Below are positions 1-11,430 of a stretch of DNA of 64,000 bases, piece after piece. Origin of the DNA: Buddleja alternifolia. Taxonomy: Eukaryota > Streptophyta > Magnoliopsida > Lamiales > Scrophulariaceae. The position numbers were made by a program, and so were the translations under genes. Under the pieces are notes generated by a model that saw only the letters and a program-made list of their open reading frames with translations, did not search any database and had not been told where the DNA came from. The stretch lies in the NCBI GenBank assembly GCA_019426215.1, contig CM033406.1, forward strand, positions 1,503,001-1,567,000, written 5' to 3'. How positions within the stretch are numbered: the first letter of the stretch is position 1; the number at the start of each line of letters is the position of its first letter.

Positions 1-540
1 GTGAGGATGTATTGTTTCCACATTTATTTCCAAAATAAGTTCCATGTAAGTTATTTCCAAATTTAAAGAAGTATCATTTTTGATCAAGTCAAAAAGATAT
101 AATTCTTACTATCATTTGGTAAAACTAATCATACATCCAATACTATAGTGTCCAATATATTTAAAGAACAGAGGTGGATCTTATGTGGAAACCCACGACA
201 CCATGTCTGGTTCCAACATTGATCACCTCTCGTTCTCCCAACTTTGTACTTTCTGATTCTTCAAACATGAGCAATAGCTCTTGAATGTAGAATACAAGAA
301 GTTGAAAAACCGGTCATAGAACACTCTAGTTTCTAAAATGCTTAGTTCTATACCCAGTGCGCCTCATATTTAAAATCCTACTCATTGCCCCTTCTTTGGA
401 CATGAGTAATAATTGGTTCAAGCATACAGATCAATGACTATAAACTGAGGACTATCCTCAAGTTTCCAACTCAGTTGATGAAGTTAAGCCACTATTGACA
501 ATTTTTTCGAGCATAACTAACTAAATGGGTTTTATGTCTA
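1..540 (-). pseudogene. gag/protease remnant of element A
   Basis: There is no open frame, but the segment aligns by eye with the protease to gag-start part of D and G. The stretch near 110-180 resembles D near 33420-33500 (protease region). The stretch near 300-380 resembles G near 43190-43260 (just beyond the protease motif). The stretch near 520-600 resembles the gag start region of D and G. The distance from zinc-knuckle region to gag start is about 150 bp here against about 750 bp in D, so most of gag is deleted. No catalytic motif can be read. The assignment rests on similarity to neighbours only. Confidence 0.45.
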
Positions 541-626
541 AAGAGATATAAATTAAATGCAGAAAATAACAAGATTCAATAAAAGTTTTTATATTGTACT
601 TAAGTAAGATTAGGACTTTAATTTTA

Positions 627-1005
627 GGGGTAATTGCATAAAACCCCCCTGTGTTATTTCAAAAATGCTAAAAAAACCCTTGTATTAACGAAATAGGCTA
701 ATCACCCCACTGTATTCTTAAAAAGTGTGCCAAAAAGCTAAACTCCATTAAAAAACGAGCACATTTTTCATGTTTTTCACCTTTATTGAAATGCTCATTT
801 GTCATTTATATACTCTTCATACTTTATAAAAGGTAGAGAGTGTTAATTCACCCAAAAAACACACATTTTCTTCTATCATTTTAACAAAATTTGTCTTTTT
901 TGCACACTTTTTAGGAACACAGAGGGATGATTAGCCTATTTCGTTAACACAGGATTTTTTTTAGCATTTTCGAAATAACACAGGGGGGTTTTATACAATT
1001 ATTCC
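627..1005. mobile_element. Mutator-like MITE, copy 1
   Basis: A 379-bp element with terminal inverted repeats starting GGGGTAATTGCATAAAACC and ending in the near complement (AATTATTCC at the right end). It is flanked by a perfect 9-bp direct repeat TTAATTTTA at 618-626 and 1006-1014, the target duplication length typical of Mutator-like transposons. It has no coding capacity. It sits in the leader of element A and is about 380 bp like copy 2, with the same inner sequence. Confidence 0.85.
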
Positions 1006-1689
1006 TTAATTTTACTTAACTCCCACTACATTTTTCAAAACATAGCACTCCCACTGCAATTTTTGAAAATATCGTTGGATAGATTTCGTAGTGAGTATTG
1101 GGTTCTTCAAATAATTCAGTGGATTGTAACTTATCTGATTTCTTGCCCACTAATTATTCAAAGTGGTGTCTAATACCAATTTATCCAATAAATGATTCAA
1201 CATCTTTCCCCATAGTTCACCAAACCGCAACCTAACTGATTTCTAAGCTCTGAGCTACACGAGTTCTTTCCCACTAACTCCCTTTAATCTAACATTTGGT
1301 TTTCACCTTGCAACCTAACCGATTTCTGGGGTGAAATATGCTTCGACTAAGGCATCTAATGCACTTAATAAAATGTTAAATTATTTCCAAATGCATAACC
1401 AGTATAACTGGGAAGCATTATACACCTTTTGTAATTTTAATTTTAAGCTTAGTTGAGGGAGAGGATACTTAGCACCCTTTACTAACTCGGTATTATTTTA
1501 ATTGGGAGAATTTAAATATTTTAATATAGGTCGCACTAAGCACATTAACTTCTAACGCGCTAACATATGAATTATAAAGCGTAGAAAAACCTAGCAATTT
1601 TACTATCATACATTTTCATGGACTATCTAGATCGGCACAAGCCAATTGGCTAATCAACATGTAAATTTTAGCATGCATTATAAAATATA

Positions 1690-2067
1690 GGGGTAATTGC
1701 ATAAAACCCCCTCTGTTATTTTGAAAATGCTAAAAACCCCCATGTGTTAACGAAATAGACTAATCACCCCCCTGTGTTCTTAAAAAGTGTGCAAAAAAGC
1801 CAAATTCCATTACAAAATGAGTGCGTTTTTCATGTTTTTTCACCTTTATTGACACGCTCACTTGTCATTTATATACTCTTCATACTTTATAAAAGGTAGA
1901 TAGTGTTAATTCACCCAAAAAATACATATTTTCTTCTATCATTTTAACAAAATTTGGCTTTATTGCACACTTTTTAGGAACACAGGAGGTGATTAGCCTA
2001 TTTCATTAATACAGGGGGTTTTTAGCATTTTTCGAAATAACACAGGGGGGTTTTATGCAATTATCCC
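1690..2067. mobile_element. Mutator-like MITE, copy 2
   Basis: A 378-bp element of the same family as the copy at 627. The left end is GGGGTAATTGCATAAAACC and the right end reads as its near-perfect inverse (GGGATAATTGCATAAAACC on the minus strand). A perfect 9-bp duplication TAAAATATA flanks it at 1681-1689 and 2068-2076. Non-coding. Two copies of one family about 1 kb apart in the same retrotransposon leader suggest local transposition or a preferred AT-rich target. Confidence 0.88.
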
Positions 2068-2076
2068 TAAAATATA

Positions 2077-2700
2077 AAATCTAAGTCCATGAAAAGTGTC
2101 TCTCATCGCATATAACAAACATTAATCATAAAGCACATATGTGAACAAGAAACAAATAAATCTAATTTATTTAATAATCAAATCCAATTTGACTATAGCA
2201 AAATTAAATCAAATTTAATTTTGATAGGATGACTAAATCCAATTTAATCAAAGAAAAGTTAAATCCAATTTAATTTTCATGCGATCGAAAAAACTAACTT
2301 ATAAATAATTAAATTTAATTTAATTATCATGAGAAGAATAAATATAATTTAATCAAAGTGAAATTAAATCCAAATTAATTTCCATGAGAAGATTAAACTT
2401 AATTTTATCCAAGTGAAATTAAACCTAATTTAATTTTCATGGGCTCACAAATCCAATGATTAAGTTCAATTTAATTAATTACCTAATTAAATCCAATTTA
2501 ATTTTGTTAGACAAATCAAATCCAATTTAATTTATCACAAATTAAATCCAAATCAATTTATTATAAATCAAATACTATTAAATTTGAAGACTCTAAGTCA
2601 ACAAGGAAGAAGAAAGCCCAATTAATCTAAAATTGAATATTGGGTCCAACCTAATTTAACTCAATTTAATTCGGATAGGTTTAGTCCAACATAAGGTGTT
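2077..2700 (-). repeat. AT-rich leader with recurring AATTTAATT motif (element A)
   Basis: This part of the untranslated leader is made of loosely repeated short units built around AAATCCAATTTAATTT. No gene is seen. Comparable AT-rich leader segments occur in C, D and G, so it belongs to the family and is not a separate satellite. Confidence 0.6.
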
Positions 2701-2704
2701 CAAA

Positions 2705-2808
2705 TGTGTTGGGTCAACCCAACACACTAGCCCAACCTTTGATGGACAGAAATCATCTTTAGCTGGGCCAAGCCCCAGCGTGAGTCCAAAATACGTTGGG
2801 CAACCCAA
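2705..2808 (-). other. Hairpin cluster in element A leader
   Basis: Three inverted repeats lie close together: TGTGTTGGGT / ACCCAACACA with a 2-nt loop (2705-2726), GCTGGG / CCCAGC (about 2762-2779) and GTTGGG / CCCAAC (about 2794-2808). They lie roughly 310-415 bp from the primer-binding site, in the leader. Related elements C, D and G have one perfect GC-rich hairpin in the comparable zone. A structured RNA signal such as packaging or dimerisation is an inference. Confidence 0.5.
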
Positions 2809-3118
2809 CTCAATATAATAGTTTGCTGGGCCTACTTATTAATTCGATGGTGACTTAGCTCAACATCTCCGGCGACACAAATGATAGCCTTTTCATCTCT
2901 CTCTTAATTTTTAGCCTAAAATCAGAAATTGACTCAAAATTCAATTTTCAGATTTAATAATTTTTCAGAATTTTGATCCGATTAGAAATTCCAAAACAAT
3001 AACAGCAGATTTTTCGATCCACTCACCATGATTCCAAATCAATCAATTACACGATAAACATGATAATCAAACCAAACATGCAAATTACGCAAATAAAATC
3101 AATGAATCCAACAAATTT

Positions 3119-3131
3119 GGCTCTGGTACCA
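3119..3131 (-). other. Primer-binding site of element A
   Basis: The minus strand reads TGGTACCAGAGCC directly inside the LTR end, a one-base variant of the TGGTATCAGAGC site used by plant copia elements and complementary to the 3' end of initiator methionine tRNA. It fixes the orientation of element A as minus. Confidence 0.8.
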
Positions 3132-3132
3132 C

Positions 3133-4899
3133 TGTTGGGAATCATGTTAACATATTCAGCAGAATATACATCATCACGAAAACTTATCTTTTGCGTATTC
3201 AATTAAACCTCGCAAATCTTCAACAAACGGTCCACATGCCTCGTTTATAGATTATCACGCAGGAAGGAACGTTGGAAATCTCCTTCTTCGTCTCCCTTAG
3301 GGAACTAGTAGAGAGAAAAGGATCTTGTTTCGTGTTGTACGTATTGGAGGCTAGAATGAATAATTCTAAGTTATTCAACTAGGGCTTGTGTTAGAGGATT
3401 AAATAAAATCCACCAACTTTAGCCACAAGTCACACGCCCTATAGGGCTCAGTTGGCCGGCTCATGTGGGCTAGGTTGACTAGTCAACTTAGTCCATTTAA
3501 TTTAATCATATCACATTTAATCCAATTAAATATGTATTAATTATACTAACAATTCATTTAAATATTTAATTAACCTTGTCAATTAAATATTCAAATTAAT
3601 TAATTTCATTTATTATTGTTTAATCCAATTAAACAACCAATTAGATCAATTCATCCTTCCAAAGGATAAATTACCAAAACACCCTCCAAATACAAAACTA
3701 CGATTTTCAATCTATTCCTTTATAGCGCGACTCTCTAGATTCGCCACGATTGGCAATGAGAGAATACAAAGGATGCGGGTGACACCTAGCTAGTACTGTG
3801 GCCCCACATCGTAGCCCAACCGAGTACGAAATAATTATATTATTACGAACATTTAGACTATGAATACTATATGAGTATAAGCCTTTCACTGACGTATCCC
3901 AATTGAGTGAGAGTTATGGAATATGTCAAACTCACACGACTCGATGCTATGCTAATAATCATAGTAATATGAGATTACCGAACTACCCTCCGTGTCAAAC
4001 ACGAGTTAGTTAATCAGCTCTGGCAAGAGACTTTAATTTCATATACCTATGATTGTATAGGATACTTCTCGTTAACTTTCAAGACAATGAATTTCCTTTT
4101 GGCAATCAGCTCACATGTTACTTGCCCATTGGAACGCACTTCGAGGTCGGCCCCACCAACGGGTGAATTGGGCCTAACTACTCTGATGTCAGAACCAACA
4201 TCACAAGCACACTGTGATCATGACTCCTCAGGTCTAAGGTTCGCGCATACTATCATAAATCAGTAATCCAATCATTGACAGTCATTGAATAAAAACCAAT
4301 GTGATCAAACTACTACGAGCCGTGTTCGAATACACTAATCCCTTCATTGTATTTATGACACAAACTCCCACTATCCCATAGTGTTCGACTGGCACTCCTT
4401 ATCAGAGCTTGTGTCATCATTGACTCCTTAGGTCTAAGGATCACGCATACTATCATAATCAGTAATCCAATTATTGACAGTCACTGAATAAAAACTCATG
4501 TGATTGAATTACTACGAGCCGTGTTTGAATACACTACTCCCATCAATGTATCTATGACACAAACTCTCACTATCCTATAGTGTTCGACTGTCACTCCTTG
4601 TCAGAGCTTGTGTTAAACAAATCTACACGAATCTCAATGCCCAATTGAGATTCTCCGACTTGCTAACCATTTAAGTGATCAAGTATCAAACTCTTCCAGT
4701 GCCTATCTCCTTAACCACCATAAGGAGTGGAAGGTTTGCCTTGACACATATGGACTAGTTGTTCATTTAAGACTTATAAATGCCATTAAGATTTATATGA
4801 ACAACATACTATTGCCTATGTATTAATAATTTGTCGTACAATACAAATGAATGCCTTACATTCTAACTCCTTGCTGGCATCGAGGGCATTTTTCCAACA
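3133..4899 (-). repeat. 5' LTR of element A
   Basis: A 1767-bp LTR. On the plus strand it starts TGTTGGGAATC and ends TTTTTCCAACA, so it has TG...CA ends. Blocks are shared with the LTRs of C, D and G, including the TCAAACTCAC block near 3927, the AGGTCTAAGG block and the GTGTTCGACT block. It is longer than its relatives partly because it carries an internal 200-bp tandem duplication. The matching 3' LTR lies outside the window. Confidence 0.75.
4216..4615. repeat. 200-bp tandem duplication inside LTR A
   Basis: Two copies of a roughly 200-bp unit lie head to tail. The landmark GGTCTAAGG recurs at 4231 and 4431, and the following GTGTTCGACT and TCAGAGCTTGTGT blocks recur in the same order. 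Related LTRs in C, D and G have this block once, so it is a private duplication in this LTR. Confidence 0.75.
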
Positions 4900-4945
4900 T
4901 CCCGACGGCTTTGGGGACATATCATCGCCCCCACATATTAGTGTG
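4900..4945 (+). other. Displaced fragment 1 of an older interrupted sequence
   Basis: These 46 bp lie between the end of LTR A and the start of element B. Element B duplicated GTGTG at 4941-4945 and 18864-18868, so this piece was once continuous with 18869 onward, which in turn continues after element C at 24045. Read across, the joined region stays open in one frame up to about 18978, but I recognise no family. It may be part of a LINE or a host exon. Confidence 0.4.
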
Positions 4946-5594
4946 TGTTAGGAAATTTCATGTTAGATGTTTTGATGATGACAAGATAGTATTTTATGTT
5001 AGACCCCAAATACAATGTAAGTTTCTGCTTTGATAGATCTTTGTATAAGCGTTTGAAAGTATGTAATTTTCTTTAGGCTTGTAATTTTTATCTTTATAGA
5101 TTTTAGACTAAGTATTAGATACCGAATCGCTAATAGAATTCTAGGTGAGTCTATTAGAGAAGAAGTTGAAGATCAGCGTCTGAAGTCGACTGAAGATGAA
5201 GATTTGTTCTTAGCGCCTATCAAACGCTAAAGGACTATTTCAGGATTTATAAATCAAGCGCTCAAATCACTCTAGTGATCCGATGTCAGATTCACCTGAA
5301 TTAAATCCTCAAGTCATGAAGGACTTAAATACAATCATTCAACGGACATTTATTTCCAACGGGAAATAAATTCAAATGCATTAAATGCCTGATAAGAGCA
5401 TTAAATGTGATAAGCCACTGTGACTTGTGGACAAGCCACCTTTTGACTAGACTGTCAGAACTTCAGAGTTTATAGCTGCTCCTATCCAATCGGTGCCAGT
5501 AAATTTTCAGGAATGTCAGGTTTTAGGTAAAATCACGCGCTGCGTGAAAGGCACGCTCTCACATGTGTCCAACGGACAGATCCCAAGAATTGCT

Positions 5595-5602
5595 TATAAA
5601 TA
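5595..5602 (+). promoter_or_regulatory. TATA box of element B 5' LTR
   Basis: TATAAATA lies about 650 bp into the LTR and is conserved in the 3' LTR at 18032-18039. The downstream sequence would be the transcribed R/U5 part. It is the most likely start signal for the genomic RNA. Confidence 0.65.
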
Positions 5603-6331
5603 CCTTACCTTCAGCAAACCTAAAAGTAATGGTACATAATATTACAAGAGAAACTTACGTACCTGCACAAGAAAAAGCTTAGAAACTCCATAGCTAAAAA
5701 TCCTTCAAGCTTTTTATCTACATTCTAGATAGTCACAAATATCTCAAACCTCTTCCAAAGAAGAAACCTAAATTCCTATTGAGATATTCCAAGTTGTTTG
5801 ATCTTCCTAAAAACAAACAAAACCTTGTGATAAATCTTCAATCTTTCATCTGAGTGAGAAAGAAGTTGAAAACCTTTTATAGGCAGTATTTCTGAGTGAG
5901 AGAAGCTTGTAGAAGACGATCTTCATTGGTGCTGAAATCTGTGTGATCAAGGAGCCCGAGATCTTTTTCATCCTTTACTATCTTGTAGAAGATTCTGTGT
6001 GATTCTTCGAAAATCATCCTAGTAAATTCCTCCAAGTGAAAAAGGAGAAGAAGGACGTAGCTGAGATTACATCACCCAGTGAACCTTACAAATTTCTTGT
6101 GTTCTCTACTTTATTTATTGTCTTGATTTACATTATATTATATTCTTTGAAAAAGACAAGCTAATTGCAAAGCGATTAATTAACCAATCGAATGCTAAAA
6201 ATCATTTCCGCTGTGCTAACCCTGATTAAGCGGTCTAGGCATTACCCTACTTTGGTAAATTTCTAAAATCACTAAGTCTAAGTTATCTTTACTTCTAAGC
6301 GTTCAAATCTTTAAAAGTGATACGAAATTTT

Positions 6332-6380
6332 TGAAGTCGAAAAAGACTTCAGGGTCTATTCAACCCCCCCTTCTAGACCC
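6332..6380 (+). other. Two adjacent U5 stem-loops in element B LTR
   Basis: TGAAGTC / GACTTCA with a 6-nt loop (6332-6351) is followed at once by GGGTCTA / TAGACCC (6352-6358 with 6374-6380), whose loop holds a C-run. Both are kept in the 3' LTR (from 18789). Their place, just upstream of the primer-binding site, fits an RNA structure used in priming or packaging; that role is inferred. Confidence 0.55.
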
Positions 6381-6407
6381 TTTCGTATGCCATTTGGGAC
6401 CACCAAG

Positions 6408-6419
6408 TGGTATCAGAGC
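6408..6419 (+). other. Primer-binding site of element B
   Basis: TGGTATCAGAGC starts two bases after the LTR end and is complementary to the 3' end of plant initiator methionine tRNA, the standard primer of copia elements. Confidence 0.9.
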
Positions 6420-6520
6420 GGTTGAATTAGAAACCTAAGCGTTTTCGAATGTAACTGCTTGTTCAGATCCATCCTTTTGAAACTTAATCGCTTTAAAATT
6501 TCTCTTTAAAACATCTCATT

Positions 6521-8728
6521 ATGGCTTTTAACAAAATGCCTAAGTTGGTAGAATCAAACTATGATTCTTGGAAACTTAGAGCATTCGCTTATTTATGCTC
6601 TTGCGATAATGAAATGTGTGATGTGATAACAGATGGCCCCATTCAGATCATGAAAGTAATAACTCGAGCACCCGGAGCTGATGAAGCCACTCCAGATGGA
6701 TATGTCGAGAAAAATAAGTTAGAATGGACGCCAGATGATAGAAAAAGAGCTAATCTGGATAATGTTGGATGAAGTACACTTTACTCAGCGTTAGGAGACA
6801 ATGATGCATTGTTCAACAAGATCAAGCAATGTAAGACTTCCAAAGAAATATGGGATAAGTTGGCTATAGTCTGTGAAGGATTGACATAAATGAAGGAGAA
6901 TAAGCTCTCTATAGCCATGCAAAGATTCGAGCATTTCAAGATGCAGCCCAATGAGACGCTAGAACAATTGGATGCAAGATTTACTTTGCTCATTACCGAG
7001 TTAGCGTCACTAGATAAGGAATTGACCAACAAGGAAATGGTTAATAAGATTTTCAGAAGTCTTCCAAGTAAATACTTGATTAAGACTGTTGCTATGAGAG
7101 AATCACAGACCTTGGAGACTCTTACTCCAGAACATGTGTTTTCAGAGTTAAAGGCATTTGAATTCGAACTGGATGAAGTTAGCGACACATTGACTTCAGC
7201 GACTGAATCAGAAGCTTTAATCGCTACTACCAAGAGTAAGGGTAAAGTTGTTAGCGAAGTGAAATCAACAGAATCAAATGAAGAAAAGGAAATGGCCTTA
7301 TTGGTCAAGAAATTCAAGAAATTTCTAAGATATGAAAAGAGAAATCCTATTGAACAAATTTCATTTCAAACCCCTCTCCCTACTCCAGCGCCTCAGTATC
7401 AAGCGCCAGTGTACTCAGCACCTCAACCAGTAGCGCCAGTCCCTTACCAAGCGCCTACGACTCCTACTCTAAATCTCTCAGCGCCAATCGGATCAAAGCG
7501 ATTATCCACTGAACAGAAAATGAAAACTAATTTGTGTTATAATTGCAGGAAACCAAGGCACTACCAGGTAAATTGCCCTTATCCAAATGTGCCTAAGCTC
7601 ACAAGGCAAGACTATGCGGATAGAAACCAATTCAGGAGCAACCTTCGCTAACAAGGTTTGCTAGTGGAATCCGAACCATTTCCCGCACCTGAAGAGGATT
7701 TGGAATCATTAGATGAAAGCAGTGATGATGAGCCTACAAGCGACTCAGCGTTGATCTGTCTCATGGCAAGAGAAGATGAAGTGTCTGACAAATTGCTACC
7801 AGAGGTAACCAATGAATTATCTCATCCTCTTTCTTATGATGAATTACTTGACAAAGTTAATGAATATTATAAAGATTGTTAAGAGGCCGCCAAAATATAT
7901 CAGAATGATCTCGCTATTATCTCATCACTCACAAGAGATAAGGTAACACTCAAAGCATAGTTGAAAGTTCAGCAACAATGCATTGAGAAGAACCAATCAC
8001 TTGAGAGTGAGATTATTCAATTAAAAAGCGATCTTGATATAATAGTCAAGAGAAAAGCTGATCTGATCGCTAGACTTACCAAATCAGAACAGCTCGTCTC
8101 ATCATTATCAAAAGCTTCTAGAAAGTTGGATAATGTGACCAAGGTAACTAGACTATATGGTGAAAAGACCGGTTTAGGATACAATAAATTCTGTAAACAA
8201 CCTAATAAATCTATTGTTACGGCAAACAACAAAGGAAATGGTGTTTTCTTTGTTGAGAAAGGTTCACAAAGTCAAACGCTGAATGAACCAAGCAACAATG
8301 GTACGAGGCTAAATGAGAAAGCCAAAGTTGACTTAGGCAAGGGTAAGGCTAAAGCAAATGATTTACAAAGAAAGGTTCATCGAAACGCTCAAAAGGCTAA
8401 GGATAAACCTAACCACTGTGAATCAAGCGCTAAGCGTGCAGCACCAAAAGTAAAAAACCCAAGCCAGCGCCAAGGAAATACCAGCGTCAATATCCAAGAT
8501 AGTCAAGATCATATTATCGATACTATGATGATTATGATTATGACTACTATTATAATCAAGGATATTATTATACATCCAAAAAGCACACACAACACGATGT
8601 GAAACCCAAGAAGGCCAGTATTCCTACAATGAAGACTAGGCAAATATGGGTTCCCAAAATTCTAGTTCAAACCAAAGTTACTAACAAAGAAGGACCCAAG
8701 GCAACATGGGTACCTAAGAAGAATTAGA
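6521..8728 (+). pseudogene. gag: gag polyprotein of element B (Sirevirus type, broken)
   Basis: The nucleocapsid/capsid protein that packages the element's RNA. The start at 6521 (ATGGCTTTTAAC) opens with a PKLVESNYDSWK stretch typical of copia gag (UBN2 family). A central helical domain around 6890-7200 follows. The CCHC zinc knuckle at 7535-7576 keeps the C, C, H, C spacing, but a usual glycine before the histidine is arginine. After it come acidic and Lys/Gln-rich stretches and a Tyr/Asp-rich tract (about 8520-8570), as in other Sirevirus gags. The gene is broken by stops at 6770, 6887, 7649, 7880 and 7958 and by a frame change near 8500, after which the frame is again open to the TAG at about 8728. 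Gag lies just after the primer site and leads into protease. Confidence 0.85.
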
Positions 8729-8740
8729 ATTATCCTTTAA

Positions 8741-9187
8741 ATGCAGGTACCTAGAGCCAACACCGATACTTCAGTTTGGTACATTGATAGTGGATCATCA
8801 CGACACATAACGGGTTCCAAAGATCTTCTAGTCAACTATCAAGCTACCAACGGTCCTCAAGTTATATTCGGTGATAACTCCAAAGGTAAAACCAAATGTA
8901 TAGATATCATGCATAGGGGGAACATCATGATTAGTGATGTATATTATGTTGAGGGTCTTAAGCATAATTTGTTAAGCATTAGCCAATTTTGTGATAAAGG
9001 CTTTGAAGTAAAAATTTCAAGCGACTTCTGCTATGTTAACGACGCTAAGACTAAGTCTTCTAAATTAAGAGGTAAAAGAGCAAACAATGTATATTTAGTA
9101 GATTGGGATTCTACAATTGATAACAACCTACGTGCTTTGTTGCTAAAAGTCAAGATGAATTGGGTTGGTTATGGCATAGAAAAATGA
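8741..9187 (+). pseudogene. pol: Aspartic protease domain of element B pol
   Basis: This domain cuts the gag-pol polyprotein. The motif WYIDSGSSRHITG begins at 8777, with the catalytic Asp-Ser-Gly triad intact at 8786-8794. The downstream sequence around 8880-8990 has the usual copia protease pattern ending in a VYYVEGLKHNLLSISQ stretch. It is in the first gag frame, but a one-base frame change near 9160-9187 separates it from integrase. The actual start would come from gag by readthrough or a shared frame; the ATG at 8741 is only the first in this piece. Confidence 0.88.
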
Positions 9188-10092
9188 ATCACCTCAATTT
9201 TAAGGCAATCTCTCAATTAATATCGCTAAATCTAGTAGAGGGATTGCCTAAAGGTTCCTTTCAGAAAAATCGCTTATGTGATGCATGCCAAATGGGTAAA
9301 CAAGTTAAATCATCTTTTAAAAAGAAACCATGCCTATCTACTTCTAGAGTTCTTGAACTATTGCATCTAGATTTGTTTGGTCCCATTCAAATCATGAGTG
9401 TTAGTGGTAAAAAGTACTCGCTAGTAATAGTTGATGATTTCTCTCGCTATACTTGGGTAGAATTCCTAGCGACCAAAGATGAAACTAGTGTCTAGCTCAC
9501 ATCGCTAATTCGTTAATTACAAACTTATAAAGATTTAAAAGTGACTAGAATTAGAAGCGACAGAGGAACGGAATTTTCTAACCAATTTGTTGAGAAGTTT
9601 TGTATAGACTTTGGAATACTTCATGAGTATTCTGCTCCTAGAACACCTCAATAAAATGGAGTTGCTGAGCGATGGAACAAAACGCTTAAAGAAGTCGCTA
9701 GGACGATGTTAGCAGAATCCAAGCTGCCTTAAAGGTTTTGGGCCGAAGCCATTAATACTACTTGCTACACTCAGAACCGGTGTATGATCAACAAGCAACA
9801 TGAGAAGACTCTATATGAGTTGTGGAAGGGACGTAAGCCAAACATTTCATATTTTCACGTATTTGGTTCAAAATGTTTTATTCATAACAATGGATCCCAC
9901 AGCCTAAAGACTTTTGATCCTAAAGTGGATGAGGGAATCTTTCTAGGCTATGCCAAGAATGGAAAGAGTTTTCGCATCCTAAATAAAATCAAATCAAAGG
10001 TTGAAGAATCCATTCATGTTGTGTTTGATGATGCTAACCAAGAACCGAGTAAGGTTAATCCTGATGATGTAGGAATTGAAGATCTCACCTAA
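9160..10092 (+). pseudogene. pol: Integrase of element B pol
   Basis: Integrase inserts the DNA copy into the host genome. The N-terminal zinc motif is readable: WHRKMNHLNF near 9172, then CDACQMGK near 9280. The core domain keeps its three acidic residues: Asp in LHLDLFGP (about 9361-9384), Asp in SDRGTEF (about 9556-9576) and Glu in NGVAER (about 9655-9672). The C-terminal part has the copia signature FLGYAKNGKSFRI (about 9940-9980). It is broken by stops within 9493-9520, at about 9652 (a CAA-type codon turned TAA) and at about 9730, and is followed by an acidic linker to reverse transcriptase with stops at 10090 and about 10231. Confidence 0.9.
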
Positions 10093-10248
10093 CAAGCGTC
10101 ACAAATCAATCTTGGTGATGATAGTGATGACGAAGATGATGAGATTCATGTACCTATTCCTAAGAATACTCGTGAGATTAACAATGGTGATAATGTCAGA
10201 ATCGCTGTTAATCATGAAGAGAATGATCATTAAGAGCAGATTGGAACT

Positions 10249-11430
10249 ATGAATGATACAGCGACTGCGCAAGAGACAAATGAGAGTCAAGCGATTGACA
10301 ACCAAAAGTCTCTCAACCCATTCCAACCAGACCGCAAATGGCTTAGAGACCATCCACCAGAGCTAGTAATCGGAGATATGGAAGTACCTGTTAGAACTAG
10401 GTCAGCTACAATTAATGAGGCCATGTTCGCAAGTTTTCTATCTCAAATGGAACCAAAGAAAGTGGATGAAGCGCTCAGTGATTCAAGTTGGGTAGAAGCG
10501 ATGCAAGAAGAGCTTAACCAATTTGAGAGAAGCAAGGTTTGGACGCTAGTACCAAGATTAACTCACCAATGAGTTATTGGGACTAGATGGGTTTTTAGGA
10601 ACAAAATGGACGAAGATGGCGTTGTTACAAGAAACAAAGCTAGATTAGTCGCTCAGGGTTATTGTCAAGAAAAGGGTATTGATTTTGATGAGACATATGC
10701 CCCAGTAGCCCATCTTGAAGCGATTAGGATGTTCCTAGAGTTTGCCGCATTTATCAAGTTCACAGTGTACCAAATGGATGTGAAAAGTGCATTCTTGAAT
10801 GGTAAACTCCAAGAAGAAGTCTATGTGGAGCAACCTCCAGGATTCATCAACAACCATGGCAAAAGTATGGTCTACAAATTGAATAAGGCACTCTATGGCC
10901 TTAAACAAGCACCAAGAGCATGGTATGATACTCTCTCTATCTTCCTTATAGGTAAAGGCTTTTCAAAAGGCAGCGTTGACACAACGTTATTTAAAATTAC
11001 TCATAATGAAGATATTCTCTTAGTCTAAATTTATGTTGATGATATTATATTTGGTTCTACTAATAAGCGAGTGTGTGAGAAATTTTCGAAAATGATGCAA
11101 GATCAATTTGAAATGAGCATGATGGGTGAATTAACTTTTTTCTTAGGATTACAAGTTAAACAACTACCTAATGAAATATTTATAAACCGAGTTAAGTATA
11201 CAAGAGATATGATTAAGAAATTTTGTATGGAAAATGCATCATCTTCAAAAATTCCAATGAGCCAAACACTTAAGTTAGATAAAGATGAAAGTGGGAAGAG
11301 AATTGATATCACTAACTATAGAGGTATCATTAGATCACTTCTTTATCTTACCGCTAGTAGACCAGATATTATGTTTTCAGTATGCATGTGTGCACGATTT
11401 CAATCTGATCCTAGAGAATCACACTTAAAT
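10249..11430 (+). pseudogene. pol: Reverse transcriptase of element B pol
   Basis: Copies the element's RNA into DNA. The copia RT begins with WVEAMQEELNQF (about 10489). The first catalytic Asp lies in [12 protein letters not shown] (about 10770-10805) and the YVDD box is intact at 11032-11043. Thumb and connection motifs (LTFFLGLQV near 11130, YLTASRPDIMFSV near 11343) follow. All is in one frame with integrase and RNase H, interrupted by TGA at 10570 and TAA at 11026. The second stop stands directly before the YVDD strand, where related elements have Gln, so it is a C-to-T change. Confidence 0.93.

Larger units (their letters stand above)
1..4899 (-). mobile_element. Element A: 5' part of a degraded Ty1/copia retrotransposon
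   Basis: The element reads on the minus strand: the 5' LTR is at 3133-4899, the primer-binding site at 3119-3131, then a long AT-rich leader and a short gag/protease remnant that runs off the left window edge. The order matches elements C, D and G in this window, whose leaders share the same blocks (for example the block near 1020-1370 matches those near 34540-34900 and 51900-52250). Two MITEs have inserted into the leader. Only the right end is visible, so no target-site duplication can be confirmed. The gag region is shorter than in D by roughly 600 bp. This is a dead copy. Confidence 0.8.
4946..6405 (+). repeat. 5' LTR of element B
   Basis: Starts TGTTAGGAAATTTC and ends TTGGGACCACCA. The 3' copy at 17383 aligns along its whole length; the main length differences are about 26 extra bases in the 3' copy near 18724 and about 6 extra here near 5650. 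It contains a TATA box at 5595 and two stem-loops close to the inner end. Confidence 0.92.

Noticed and set aside
6408..6419. TGGTATCAGAGC and its reverse copies considered as tRNA gene fragments
   Set aside because: They sit at LTR borders in the correct place and orientation for primer-binding sites; no tRNA body follows.
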